Source of the DNA: Candidatus Obscuribacter sp.
Lineage (GTDB): Bacteria; Cyanobacteriota; Vampirovibrionia; Obscuribacterales; Obscuribacteraceae
Assembly (NCBI GenBank): GCA_016712465.1
Contig: JADJQZ010000001.1
Span: forward strand, 6,572,001-6,636,000
DNA length: 64,000 bases
Direction: 5' to 3'
Positions 25,486 to 33,797 of this stretch are shown piece by piece. The notes under the pieces were generated by a model. The model saw nothing but the letters and a program-made list of their open reading frames with translations, was not told the DNA's origin and did not search any database. The position numbers and the translations under genes were made by a program. Position 1 is the first letter of the stretch. Each line of letters begins with the position of its first letter.

Positions 25486-26121
25486 TTACTTCTTCTTGCT
25501 CGTGTCCTTGGAACTGCCCGACTCCTTGTCCCGATCCGCGGCCGTCTTGAAGGCGGCGATCATGACCAGGATGCGGTTGTCCACGGCGCCCGGCTTGAGC
25601 ACCTTGATGCCCCAGCTGTCGCCCATGACGTTCACCCAGGGCCGGTCCAGTTTGGCCAACTTGGTGCCGTCCGGCGCGGTGAGGGTGATGGTGGTGCCCA
25701 TGAACTCCGTCTTGTCCGAGCTGGCAATCTTGTTGCCGCCGGCATCCTTGATGTCGTAACTGCTCCAGGTTCTGCCCCAGCGCGAGAAGAGTCGCTCTTC
25801 GATGCTGCCGACTCGATTGCCTGCGCCGTCGTAGACGTAGATATCGGTGCCGATGGAGATGATGGCCACGCTGGCGGTGGCGACAGTCTTGCCGCTCTCG
25901 TCCGTCCAGGTGAAAGTGCGGCTCATCTGGATAGCCGACTCGGCGACCTTGCCTTCGTCTTTGTTGGCGACGGTGACGTCGAGGGAGTTCTTCCACTTGA
26001 AGAAGATGCGCTCCTTCAGTTCGATGTCGCCGCTGGCGGTACCGAAGACGAAGGAGAAGGCGAAGATGATGGACAGCAAGGCAACTGCTGCAATGAGAAG
26101 TCCTTTGGGACTGAATTTCAT
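25486..26121 (-). CDS. Tubby/LURP-one-like beta-barrel protein with signal anchor
   Basis: 211 residues from the ATG at 26121 (AGGGG upstream; a longer frame to 26199 lacks one). A hydrophobic N-terminus (PKGLLIAAVALLSIIFAFSF) is followed by a beta-rich domain with repeated two-strand units: IYVYDGAGNRVGSIEERLFS, YDIKDAGGNKIASSDKTEFM, LTAPDGTKLAKLDRPW. This alternation resembles LURP-one/tubby C-terminal-like barrels, which in other proteins bind phosphoinositides or act as scramblases. The match is by pattern only. The C-terminus is a hydrophilic Lys/Ser tail (ESGSSKDTSKKK). An overlapping Arg-rich frame at 25448-26188 on the same strand is a frame shadow. Confidence 0.72.
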   Translation of the reverse strand: MKFSPKGLLIAAVALLSIIFAFSFVFGTASGDIELKERIFFKWKNSLDVTVANKDEGKVAESAIQMSRTFTWTDESGKTVATASVAIISIGTDIYVYDGAGNRVGSIEERLFSRWGRTWSSYDIKDAGGNKIASSDKTEFMGTTITLTAPDGTKLAKLDRPWVNVMGDSWGIKVLKPGAVDNRILVMIAAFKTAADRDKESGSSKDTSKKK

Positions 26122-26161
26122 GCGTTTTCCCCTGGGAATCCGAGCTTTCCCGGTTGCGATT

Positions 26162-26219
26162 GAAAAGAGTGAGACGGCTCCCACGCACTGCACTGGCAAG
26201 TGAGGGTGGGAGCCGTCTC
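26162..26219 (-). terminator. Intrinsic terminator of the ParB-like gene
   Basis: A 14-bp stem (GAGACGGCTCCCAC / GTGGGAGCCGTCTC) with a 21-base loop, followed on the minus strand by ACTCTTTTC. It ends the transcript of 26241-26582 and lies in the leader of the 25486-26121 gene. Confidence 0.7.
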
Positions 26220-26240
26220 TATTTCAGGTTGGCGGCTGCC

Positions 26241-26582
26241 TCAGTCGATGATCTTGGCTTCAATGAAGCCCACACCGGCCTGTTTGGCAGCGATGACACG
26301 GTGGCGACCGTCCTCGACGTTGTAACCACCGTCGAAGCGCGGACGCAACACAACACGCACCATTTCCTCGTCATGCTCGTAAGCCTGACGGTAGCGTTCG
26401 ATCTGCTGGCCATCGCGGGCCAGGAGCTTAGCCACCGCCGCTTCGGACATGAACACTTCGCTGAGAGCGACGAGGGTGGTGCTTTCAGCCTCAGGCGCCT
26501 GGTGGCGGGCCTTGCCGCCGCCTTTGACGCTCTTGTGGCTGTATTCGAGAGCCTCACGGCTGGAGCGGAACGACTTGCCCAT
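26241..26582 (-). CDS. ParB/sulfiredoxin-fold domain protein
   Basis: 113 residues. The C-terminal half (about 55-113) carries VVLRPRFDGGYNVEDGRHRV and IAAKQAGVGFIEAKI, the ParB-like nuclease/CTPase fold core (GRHRxxAA). The N-terminal 45 residues are basic and probably flexible. It lacks the helix-turn-helix of chromosomal ParB, so it is not a partition protein; orphan domains of this type act as nucleases, CTP switches or kinases. An AGGTG ribosome site precedes the ATG. The gene sits alone between terminator hairpins. Its role here is unknown. Confidence 0.75.
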   Translation of the reverse strand: MGKSFRSSREALEYSHKSVKGGGKARHQAPEAESTTLVALSEVFMSEAAVAKLLARDGQQIERYRQAYEHDEEMVRVVLRPRFDGGYNVEDGRHRVIAAKQAGVGFIEAKIID

Positions 26583-26979
26583 AGTACACCTCCGGTCGGG
26601 AGGTCCTGGTGCAAGCCGAGCACAAGACGCTTTTGTGCCGACCTCTGTTGCCCTGATGCAGGGGCCAGATGCCGGCGCCGGTCAGTTGTCTTATGACGCA
26701 GCAGCTGATCGCCGGCACTACCGAAGTAGAACCGTGCACTCACTGCCGAGCCTTCGACGTTTCAGTCAATTCAAACCAAAACTGACGGGGTGAAATCCGG
26801 TTCCGAGTCAGACTTCACCGTCTTGCGGCACTGCCACCATTGGCAGTGGCTCACCAGGACCTACATCCGACTTAGTAGCTTGGTGTGTGTCATGGGATTG
26901 CTCCTTGTGTTGAGATGGGAAAGAAACCGAATTGGTCACGGCGACACCCGAGGATGCCGCCGTAACCGAGGTTCGGTTG
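26583..26979. other. Intergenic region with S41 terminator-like hairpin
   Basis: About 400 bases without a gene. A hairpin (GCCACTGCCA / TGGCAGTG on the minus strand) lies at 26829-26850 after the S41 protease gene. A CTACTAAGTCGG sequence (minus strand) occurs near 26866-26877. Long plus-strand frames starting near 26932 are antisense shadows of the protease genes. Confidence 0.4.
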
Positions 26980-28851
26980 TTACTTGTGCTTGCGCTCTGC
27001 CTCGTCCCGCTGCTTGCGGTAGTGATGCCAGGCGCCGCCCAGCACCACGAGCAGAACGATGAGACCGAGCCCGATGGAGATATAGAGAACCGAGTCTCCG
27101 CCGAAGCCCTGATTGCCCTGCTGTGCAGGCACAGCCGTCTGACCGGTGCCGTTCATCTTGGTGACGGCGTCGGTGACGATCTTGGTGGCCAGAGCCAACT
27201 GTTCGTCGGTGGCCTGCTTGCCACGCTTGTTGTCGATGACGATGTTGGGCGTGATACCCTTGCCGGCGATGTCGTTACCGGCCGGGGTAAGGTAGTGCAT
27301 GGTGGTCACCTGCAGGAAGCCGCCTGCGGGAGTGGGTTGCACCACGAACGCCACCGCCTTGCCGAAGGTCTGGGTACCGACGATCACCGCACGGTTGTTG
27401 TCCATGAGGGTGCCGGACAGAATCTCCGAGCTGGAGGCCGAGCTGCCGTTCACCAGCACCACCATGGGCATGGTGTAGAGCCGGCTCATGAGGCTCAGCA
27501 CTTCCGGCGGAACGCCGATGAAGTTGTACTTCATGGGCGGGTTGAACATCTCCTCGGTCCTGCTGGAGACACGGCCGGTGCGCTCTTCCTGCTTGATGAA
27601 GGTACCCTTCTCGATGAAGAGAGAGGCGATCATCTTGGCCAGGTCGACGGCACCGCCGGAGTTTCCGCGCAGGTCGAGAATCAGTCCCTGCATGTTGCCC
27701 TTGAAGTGTTCGTCCAGTTTGCCCAGACCTTCCACAAAGGCATTGCCGAGAGCTTCCACGCTCTGCTGATCGCTGCCGAAGCTGGGCAGACGAATGTAGC
27801 CGATGTTGTTGGGCATCGGCATGAGCATGATGGGAGCACGGTCCGGCTTCTCGAAGGCCAGATCGATCTTCTCGTCGACGCCGTCATGGCTGATGACGAC
27901 GCTGACCTTGGTGCCGACCTTCTGCTGGAGCAGTTCCTCCACTTCCTTGACCGGCTTGCCCTTCACGTCCACCAGCTTGGAGTTGGGGTCCTCGGGGCTG
28001 ACATGGACACTCTTGAGCTTGTCGCCGGTGCGGAAAGCATTGGACTTCCAGCCCGGGGTGCCGTAGGAGAGGAAGTCGATGACATAGCTGCCATCGGGCT
28101 GAACGGCCACCGAGAGACCGAGGTCCACGATGTCGTTCTTGGCACGGGCGCGGTAGCGCTCGATCTGGTCGCTGGTGGTGTACTGGGTCCAGCGGTCGCC
28201 CACTCCACCCAGCATCTCACTGAGAGCCGACTCCAGGTCCTTGACCGTGAGCAGCTTGCCCTTGTACTTGTCGTACCAGGTCTCCCAGCCAACGAGCTTC
28301 TTCTCGTTGTAATACTTCATGGCCACGAGGCGCCAGACCTGATGGTAGAAGTTCTCCAGGTCATCGGGGCTCGGCTGAGCCGGCGGTGCAGCTCCCGGCA
28401 CGACGATGCCGTGCTTCTCCAGGAACTCGCGCAGTTTGGCCGGGTCGTCCACGGGGATGCCGTCCACGCTGGGGTCCGAAGGACCGGTTTCAGCGGGAGC
28501 GGCAGGGTCCGGGGTCTTGGCGCCGGGGTCGGGTGTGGTGGTCTTGGGGTCGGGCGTGGTCGACTTGGGGTCGGCGGGCTTCGTCTGGCCGGGCACGACC
28601 TGCTGCGGAGCAGTGGTCGGGTCCTGCGGAGACGTCACCGGCTTGGCCGGAGTCTTCGGCTTCACGCCCGGAACAAAGATCTGCAGCTTGCTGGGCTGCG
28701 TTCCATCGATGATGATCTGGAACTCGCTGCCCTTGTCCTTGGCGGGACCATCGGCAGCCAGCGTGGCCATCGGCGACAGAGCCAGAAGGGCCGTCGCACC
28801 GAAAGCGATCATCGTCGAGAGCACAAGCGATTTACGGTTCGTAAATTTCAT
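26980..28851 (-). CDS. S41-family C-terminal processing protease with membrane tail
   Basis: 623 residues. A signal peptide (about 1-33) is followed by a Pro/Thr/Lys/Asp linker (62-135), an S41 N-terminal helical part, a PDZ-like region (about 245-335), and the S41 catalytic core. GLILDLRGNSGG lies at about 389-400. Catalytic Ser473 in NGSSASSSEI and Lys498 in TFGKA are 25 residues apart, as in Tsp and CtpA. A C-terminal membrane helix (about 588-608) and basic tail would tether it, with the protease outside the cytoplasm. CTPs trim or degrade proteins from their C-terminus. It starts about 120 bases after a second S41 gene on the same strand. The long linker and C-terminal anchor are uncommon in the family. 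Confidence 0.92.
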   Translation of the reverse strand: MKFTNRKSLVLSTMIAFGATALLALSPMATLAADGPAKDKGSEFQIIIDGTQPSKLQIFVPGVKPKTPAKPVTSPQDPTTAPQQVVPGQTKPADPKSTTPDPKTTTPDPGAKTPDPAAPAETGPSDPSVDGIPVDDPAKLREFLEKHGIVVPGAAPPAQPSPDDLENFYHQVWRLVAMKYYNEKKLVGWETWYDKYKGKLLTVKDLESALSEMLGGVGDRWTQYTTSDQIERYRARAKNDIVDLGLSVAVQPDGSYVIDFLSYGTPGWKSNAFRTGDKLKSVHVSPEDPNSKLVDVKGKPVKEVEELLQQKVGTKVSVVISHDGVDEKIDLAFEKPDRAPIMLMPMPNNIGYIRLPSFGSDQQSVEALGNAFVEGLGKLDEHFKGNMQGLILDLRGNSGGAVDLAKMIASLFIEKGTFIKQEERTGRVSSRTEEMFNPPMKYNFIGVPPEVLSLMSRLYTMPMVVLVNGSSASSSEILSGTLMDNNRAVIVGTQTFGKAVAFVVQPTPAGGFLQVTTMHYLTPAGNDIAGKGITPNIVIDNKRGKQATDEQLALATKIVTDAVTKMNGTGQTAVPAQQGNQGFGGDSVLYISIGLGLIVLLVVLGGAWHHYRKQRDEAERKHK

Positions 28852-28968
28852 TTGTTTACCCTCTTTCTTGGTCTTGTCAGACCAGTTGGAGAAATTGGGG
28901 CGACCGAATCTGTGGGCATCACGAGCCCACTAGCTCCGGTCGCCGGGTTCAAGTTCGTTTCGTCGACG

Positions 28969-30621
28969 TCACTTCTTGTCGGGCTTGGGGGCCGCGGCAG
29001 AGTCGTCCTTGATGGGGGTGGCGAGGAACTTCTTGCGCCCCTCCACCTCTTTGGCGAACATGTCCTCGTTCGCCTTCTTCAGCTCGTCACGGCGCTTGGC
29101 CAGTTCGGCGGCATCGCGCTTGGGAGCCGGGTTGCCGAGAATGATGCTGAGCATCTCGGCCTTGGCCTGGTTGAGCTGGGCGTCGGCAGAAGGGTCTTCC
29201 GCCACGTCAGCGAACTCAGGCATCTTCACTTCCACGTCGGGCACGATGCCCACCCAGTCCATGGCCTCTCCGCCGGGCCGGAATTCGAAGCTGGTGACGT
29301 GCATGTTGCGATTGCCCTTGTCGAACTTGACCAGGTCTTGTCCGACACCCTTACCGCGGGTCGGCGTACCCACGATGATGGCCCGTCCGTTGGCCTGCAG
29401 CGCGCCTGCCAGAATCTCGGAGGCGGAAGCAGAACCTTCGTTGATCAGCACCACCACGGGGATGGATGCCGGGACGATGACGGGGGCGTTGCGGCGATAG
29501 CGGGTCTCGGTCTTGGTGCCGTCCGTGGACTCTTCCCGCACGATGAAGTTCTTTTCCGTCACCAGGTTTGTCGTGGTGACCAGGTGGTCGCCGCGACGGG
29601 CCACGTTCTGGACGATGATGCCGTCCTTCAACAGCATCTGTCCGATGTTCATGACCTGGTGCAGGAAGCCGCCCGGGTTGCCGCGCAAGTCGATGATGAT
29701 GCCCTTGGTACCGCTTGAGACGGCGGCCACAAGCGCATCAGCCATTTCCTGATCGCCGAACTGCGAGCTGAAATGGTCCATCTTGATGCGGGTGATGTTG
29801 CCCGGCAGCGAGGTGGAGTGAATGACTCGCACCTGCACCTGGGCGCGGGTGATCTCGATGTCCTTGGTCTGGTCGGCGAACTCCGACTGACGCTTGATCG
29901 TGACCTTGACCTTGGTGCCGGCCGGCCCGCGGATTTGCGAGACCACCTCATCGATGGTCTGACCGTTGACGCTCTTGCCGTTCACATGGGTGATGATGTC
30001 GCCCTTGAGGACGCCGGCGCCTTCGGCGGGGCTGCCCTCATAAGGGGAATCTGGCACCCAGAGCGGACGCTCGTCGGTGATCTTGCTCAGGGCCTCGTAG
30101 TCGGAGTCCTTGACCTCGACGCCGCTGTCCTTCTTCTGCTTGAGCTCCTTGAGGGCCTTGACCAGACCCTTCATGCCGACCGGCATGCCCACACCAGCCA
30201 TGGTGGCATTGGTGCGGTCTGCCTCGGCCTTGGCTTCCACAGGCGGGTTGTAGTAGTCGTAGCGCTGGCCCAGGCTCCAGACCATCTCGAAGATGGCCCG
30301 GTCGGTACCGGCTTCGGTGTTGAGCATGCCGTCCTTGGCGTGCTTGTTTTCCCATTCGGCCACGAACTTGGCGCGGGCGGCCGGGTCACGCAGTTCGCGG
30401 TGCCGGTCGCGCAGGGCTTCGAAGGCGTCCTTGTAGATGGGAGCGCCATTGTAGGCAGGAGCCGTGACGGCTGCCTGGCCTGACTGGGCCTGGTCTGCGA
30501 AGACCTGGCCATGGGGGAGAGTGAAGAGGAGAGTGAAGCCGAGGGCCAGCGACAAGCTGGTGCGGCTCAAGAGCGAGATCGCCTTACCGAGCAAGCTCGG
30601 AGTAGAGTTCTTGATAGACAT
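28969..30621 (-). CDS. ctpA: S41-family C-terminal processing protease with PDZ domain (CtpA-like)
   Basis: 550 residues. Signal peptide to about residue 43, then a helical N-terminal domain and a PDZ domain (about 185-260: SPYEGSPAEGAGVLKGDIIT, HVNGKSVNGQTI). The S41 core includes GIIIDLRGNPGG (about 307-318), catalytic Ser399 in NEGSASASEIL, and Lys424 in PTRGKG, again 25 apart. The tail (505-550) is Lys/Glu-rich. It is a soluble periplasmic protease by prediction. It lies downstream of the Bat-type operon genes on the same strand, after a roughly 500-base gap, and upstream of a second S41 protease. CTAAGTA occurs 79 bases before the start (30700-30706). Confidence 0.93.
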   Translation of the reverse strand: MSIKNSTPSLLGKAISLLSRTSLSLALGFTLLFTLPHGQVFADQAQSGQAAVTAPAYNGAPIYKDAFEALRDRHRELRDPAARAKFVAEWENKHAKDGMLNTEAGTDRAIFEMVWSLGQRYDYYNPPVEAKAEADRTNATMAGVGMPVGMKGLVKALKELKQKKDSGVEVKDSDYEALSKITDERPLWVPDSPYEGSPAEGAGVLKGDIITHVNGKSVNGQTIDEVVSQIRGPAGTKVKVTIKRQSEFADQTKDIEITRAQVQVRVIHSTSLPGNITRIKMDHFSSQFGDQEMADALVAAVSSGTKGIIIDLRGNPGGFLHQVMNIGQMLLKDGIIVQNVARRGDHLVTTTNLVTEKNFIVREESTDGTKTETRYRRNAPVIVPASIPVVVLINEGSASASEILAGALQANGRAIIVGTPTRGKGVGQDLVKFDKGNRNMHVTSFEFRPGGEAMDWVGIVPDVEVKMPEFADVAEDPSADAQLNQAKAEMLSIILGNPAPKRDAAELAKRRDELKKANEDMFAKEVEGRKKFLATPIKDDSAAAPKPDKK

Positions 30622-31119
30622 GGCTGTACCTTTCAGGTATTAGACCTTTCCGCTCGGCACTCACCTCGCCGTTTCTCCCGAAAAGCACTCGCTAGAAGCT
30701 ACTTAGCTGTGCATCTGCTGCAACTTCGGCTTGTCCGCAGTTGTCAGGAAATGCATCCAAAAAAACAGCCCGCTTGTCGGCGGACTTTCTCTTTGAGCCA
30801 AGTAGTCTCTAGTGAATGCTCTTCCGAATTTACGGCGGAGCTTGTGGTGCAGATGGAAAGCTTTGGGTTAGACTTTCGGTTTTGCTTTTGGAAGGTAGGC
30901 TCCTTAAGCGTGCGCTTAGTGCAAGTACTTTGTTCAGGTACCTGTTGCAAGCATCAGGAGGGCGCTGAAAGACAGCGGCATCACCGGTGGTGATACCACT
31001 GCTCCAGCGCCCTCCCGGATACAGGGGATTACCAGCGCCTCAGTTTTCCCGTGCGGCTCTTGAGAGCCGGCACGGGTACTTGGCGTTGGTTCCAAACTTC
31101 TGGTTCGCCTGGTGGAAGC
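30622..31119. other. Intergenic region between S41 gene and BatD-like gene
   Basis: About 500 bases. It holds the leader of the S41 gene, a large hairpin at 30957-31015 described separately, and a second hairpin near 31050-31078 (CCGTGC-GGCTCT / AGAGCC-GGCACGG). The plus-strand frame at 30511-30993 shows no coding character. Confidence 0.45.
30957..31015 (-). terminator. Compound hairpin downstream of the BatD-like gene
   Basis: Outer 11-bp stem GGAGGGCGCTG / CAGCGCCCTCC, enclosing an inner ATCACCGGTGGTGAT palindrome. There is no clear T-run. It lies about 105 bases beyond the stop at 31120. Confidence 0.5.
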
Positions 31120-32382
31120 TTACTTCGCATCCCAGGGACGCGGAACCAGATGGCTCAGGTCGGTGAAGAGGTTGAGCAGTTCGACTTCGTTCATCGAGAC
31201 TGCCGTTTCACCATTGCGCTCCGAGCCGGCTGCGAAAACTTCGTTCTCGCAAGCGGTGATGGCGCGCTTGACCATGGCCAGGTGCGTCTGATCGGCATCC
31301 GGGAAGTGGGTGCCAATCTGTTCGATGGTGAGCGCGTCGATGCGCGGGTACTGCGGCGTGGAAGCCAGGTACCGACGCAGTGCGTGCGAGAAGGCCTTCA
31401 TGTGCTTGACCTTGAAGCCGTTCGCCTTGCCGTCCTTGTAGTTGGACTCGAAGACGATCCAGGCCATCCGGTTGGGCGGAATCACCTTGCGCGGACGCTC
31501 GCGGTTCAGCCACTTCACCAGCGCCAGGCCGGGGAAGAACAGCATCAGGAAGATGCCGGTGGAGAGCGCCGCGACGGTGGGCCAGGGCAGACGTTCAGCC
31601 TTGGCGTCCAGGTCACCTTCCAGCAGTTCCTCGCCGTTGTCCACGACGTTGGTGCGGGACACGACGAAGTCGGGCGTGGTCAGAGCCATCCAGCGAGGCG
31701 ACTTGCCGTCAGGCAGCATCTCGGTGGCGTAGCGCAGGTCGAGCGTGAAGATGATGCTCGGCTTGTAGACCATGCTCTGCACGATCAGGTTGATGACGTA
31801 GACCTTGCGCACAACCTGGCGCATCTTGCCGGGGTTGGCCGGGTCAGGTTCGACGCCGACGGCCTTGAGAACAGGGCCGCTCACCGATACCGCCGGCGGT
31901 TCACCAGCGGCGGGCTTGTAGAGTTCCCAGTCGGAGCCTTCGAAGCCGATCACCTTCTGGTTGACCAGGGAGGTGAGGTCGACCGTGACCGAAGGGTCGA
32001 GGTCGAGGACCACGGTCAAGGGAACCTTGTCCATGATCGTGTGGCCGAAGTGCCGGTGGGAAGCCGGGTTGCCGTTGCCGTCGTCGGGGGTGATGCCGAC
32101 GAGCATGCGCACCTTACCGTCGGCGCAGGACTTGCGCACGGGGTTGGCCGGCTTCGGTTCGGGCTTCTGCTCCGGCTGGTAGCCGTAGTCGCCTTCACCG
32201 TAGTAGCCGTAGGCGGGCGTGGAACCCGAGGACTGTGCCTGGCCCCCGAGGGTGCCGGACAGGGTGCTGCAAGCATTGCTTGCAGGAGTGGATGGTGCTG
32301 CCTCCGCGGGGGATTGTGCCAGCGCGTTCGCCGACACCATCGTAGCCAGCGCGAGAACAGCCAGATATCGAGTTTTCAACAT
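31120..32382 (-). CDS. Secreted/membrane protein of Bat-type operon, possible BatD/DUF4381 analogue
   Basis: 420 residues from the ATG at 32382 (AAAGG upstream). Signal peptide (AVLALATMVSANALA), a low-complexity Tyr/Gly/Pro region (about 35-75), a beta-rich periplasmic domain (about 80-260), one membrane helix (about 265-287: PTVAALSTGIFLMLFFPGLAL) and a cytoplasmic helical domain (MKAFSHALRRYLASTPQYP, then IDALTIEQIGTHFPDADQTH). That last part resembles the cytoplasmic end of BatD/DUF4381 proteins, but I cannot confirm homology. It lies 17 bases downstream of the DUF58 gene, consistent with the Bat operon order where a BatD-type protein joins vWA and MoxR proteins. Confidence 0.75.
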   Translation of the reverse strand: MLKTRYLAVLALATMVSANALAQSPAEAAPSTPASNACSTLSGTLGGQAQSSGSTPAYGYYGEGDYGYQPEQKPEPKPANPVRKSCADGKVRMLVGITPDDGNGNPASHRHFGHTIMDKVPLTVVLDLDPSVTVDLTSLVNQKVIGFEGSDWELYKPAAGEPPAVSVSGPVLKAVGVEPDPANPGKMRQVVRKVYVINLIVQSMVYKPSIIFTLDLRYATEMLPDGKSPRWMALTTPDFVVSRTNVVDNGEELLEGDLDAKAERLPWPTVAALSTGIFLMLFFPGLALVKWLNRERPRKVIPPNRMAWIVFESNYKDGKANGFKVKHMKAFSHALRRYLASTPQYPRIDALTIEQIGTHFPDADQTHLAMVKRAITACENEVFAAGSERNGETAVSMNEVELLNLFTDLSHLVPRPWDAK

Positions 32383-32399
32383 AGTTTTGACCTTTCGCG

Positions 32400-33407
32400 T
32401 TAGGAGTTGCCGGAGAACAGCCGAATGAGCTTGTCGCGCGCCGACAGACCTTCCTCGGTGGAAAACTCTTCCCACCGCACGCCCGCTTCCTTGAAGAAGG
32501 CGAAGAGCCCCTGACGGCGCTCGCGGAAGTTCTGTGCGTACTGTTCACGCACGCTGGACTTGCTCTGGAACGGCCACCACTTGGGCGGCAGCCAGATGGC
32601 TTTGCTCACACCCTTGCGGATGTCCTGGAGCATGTAGATACCCCAGGTGTTGGGGAGTTCACGCTCACGGATGTCCTGCACGTACATGCAGACCGTGTCG
32701 TGAATTCCGGCGGTGTAGGCGAGCTCTTCCTTCTCTTCCTCGGAGAGGTCGATGAAGTCGGAGATGACGAAGACGATGGCCTTGGACTGGTTGCGCACGT
32801 AGCGCAGAGCCTGGGTCAGACCACTGACGGTGCCGCTCTCGCCTGTGTCGAGCACCACTGCTTCCGCCGTTTCGCCGCCCGGGAACATGTGACGCAGTCC
32901 CGGTTCGATGATGGCGGACAGGCACGGCACCTTGACCGTGGCTGCGAAATTGGCGCGATAGCTCATGGACTGGATCGCCTTCTCGTCGTAGACCAGATAG
33001 CCAACCTTGTCGTTGGTTTTCTTGGCCGAGTTGAGAATCGAAGCAGCCAGTTCGGCAGCCACCATGCGTTTGGTGGTGCGCCGTGTGCCGAAGTCCATGG
33101 TCAACTTGGAGTCGACCAGGATGAAGAATTTGACTTCGCGGGGCTCCTGAGTCTGGCGAACGAAGTATTCCCCGGTGCCGGAGCGAGCCGAAGCTGCCCA
33201 GTCGATCTTGCGGGGGTCGTCGCCATACTGGTAGGGCCTGAGCGAGTGAAAGTCGAAGCCATTGAAACCGCGGTTCCTGCTGGGCCGTTCACCGGTCCCA
33301 CCGAAGATCTGGCTGGTACGCCAGCGTACAGGAATCGGGCTGTTGATTGCCCTCTCTTCAACGGCTCCGATCAACTCCAGAAGAGCATTATCTTTGCGTT
33401 CAGACAT
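32400..33407 (-). CDS. DUF58 domain protein (vWA-like, Bat/MoxR-associated)
   Basis: 335 residues. The DUF58 hallmark FDFHSLRPYQYGDDPRKIDW lies at about residues 49-68, followed by FFILVDSKLTMDFGT, a vWA-like strand with an incomplete metal site. The protein is soluble. DUF58 proteins are regular partners of MoxR AAA+ ATPases; their function is linked to chaperone-like maturation or envelope stress. It lies 390 bases after the MoxR gene, a gap containing a hairpin, so it might be transcribed separately or with attenuation. Confidence 0.92.
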   Translation of the reverse strand: MSERKDNALLELIGAVEERAINSPIPVRWRTSQIFGGTGERPSRNRGFNGFDFHSLRPYQYGDDPRKIDWAASARSGTGEYFVRQTQEPREVKFFILVDSKLTMDFGTRRTTKRMVAAELAASILNSAKKTNDKVGYLVYDEKAIQSMSYRANFAATVKVPCLSAIIEPGLRHMFPGGETAEAVVLDTGESGTVSGLTQALRYVRNQSKAIVFVISDFIDLSEEEKEELAYTAGIHDTVCMYVQDIRERELPNTWGIYMLQDIRKGVSKAIWLPPKWWPFQSKSSVREQYAQNFRERRQGLFAFFKEAGVRWEEFSTEEGLSARDKLIRLFSGNS

Positions 33408-33797
33408 GATTCACCTCTTTCTTAAGGTTGTCGAAGCAGGACCAATGCCGAGTTGCTAACTTCTCTAGACAAAGCAGACCACGGGGGACTGCCTTACCTC
33501 GAGAGTAGCCGGAATTGAGCGTGACGCCGCATGGGTACTTACTCTTGTGAGAGTCTTAGCCCGTGCTGCGACCTCGGCGGTCCAAATTCAGATTTAAATC
33601 AATCGACCCGGCAACGTGCCGAGTCGAATTCTATAGACCGCCCAGGTGAGCCGGGGGAAGGGCCTTGCTTTCGATGCACTCCTAACTGAGCCGGTCGATG
33701 CTTCTTGCGAAGCACCGACCGGTGTTTTGAGTTATCTCAGCGGCCCTTCCTTGCTAAGCTCATTTACATGGGCTGGTACCCGCTTCTCGCTCTTCCC
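33408..33797. other. Intergenic region between moxR and DUF58 genes
   Basis: 390 bases. A 14-position hairpin with one A/C mismatch lies at 33691-33722 (CCGGTCG-TGCTTC / GAAGCA-CGACCGG, TTGC loop), followed on the plus side by TGTTTTG. Another (CGACTCGGCACGTTGCCGGGTCG on the minus strand, two arms) lies near 33604-33626. Both lie in what would be mRNA if the Bat genes are one transcript. Confidence 0.45.

Noticed and set aside
25448..26188. 246-codon minus-strand frame
   Set aside because: It overlaps the tubby-like gene in another frame and yields an Arg/His/Gln-rich product without hydrophobic core.
26932..29718. 928-codon plus-strand open frame
   Set aside because: It lies antisense to two S41 proteases with intact catalytic motifs and results from their codon bias.
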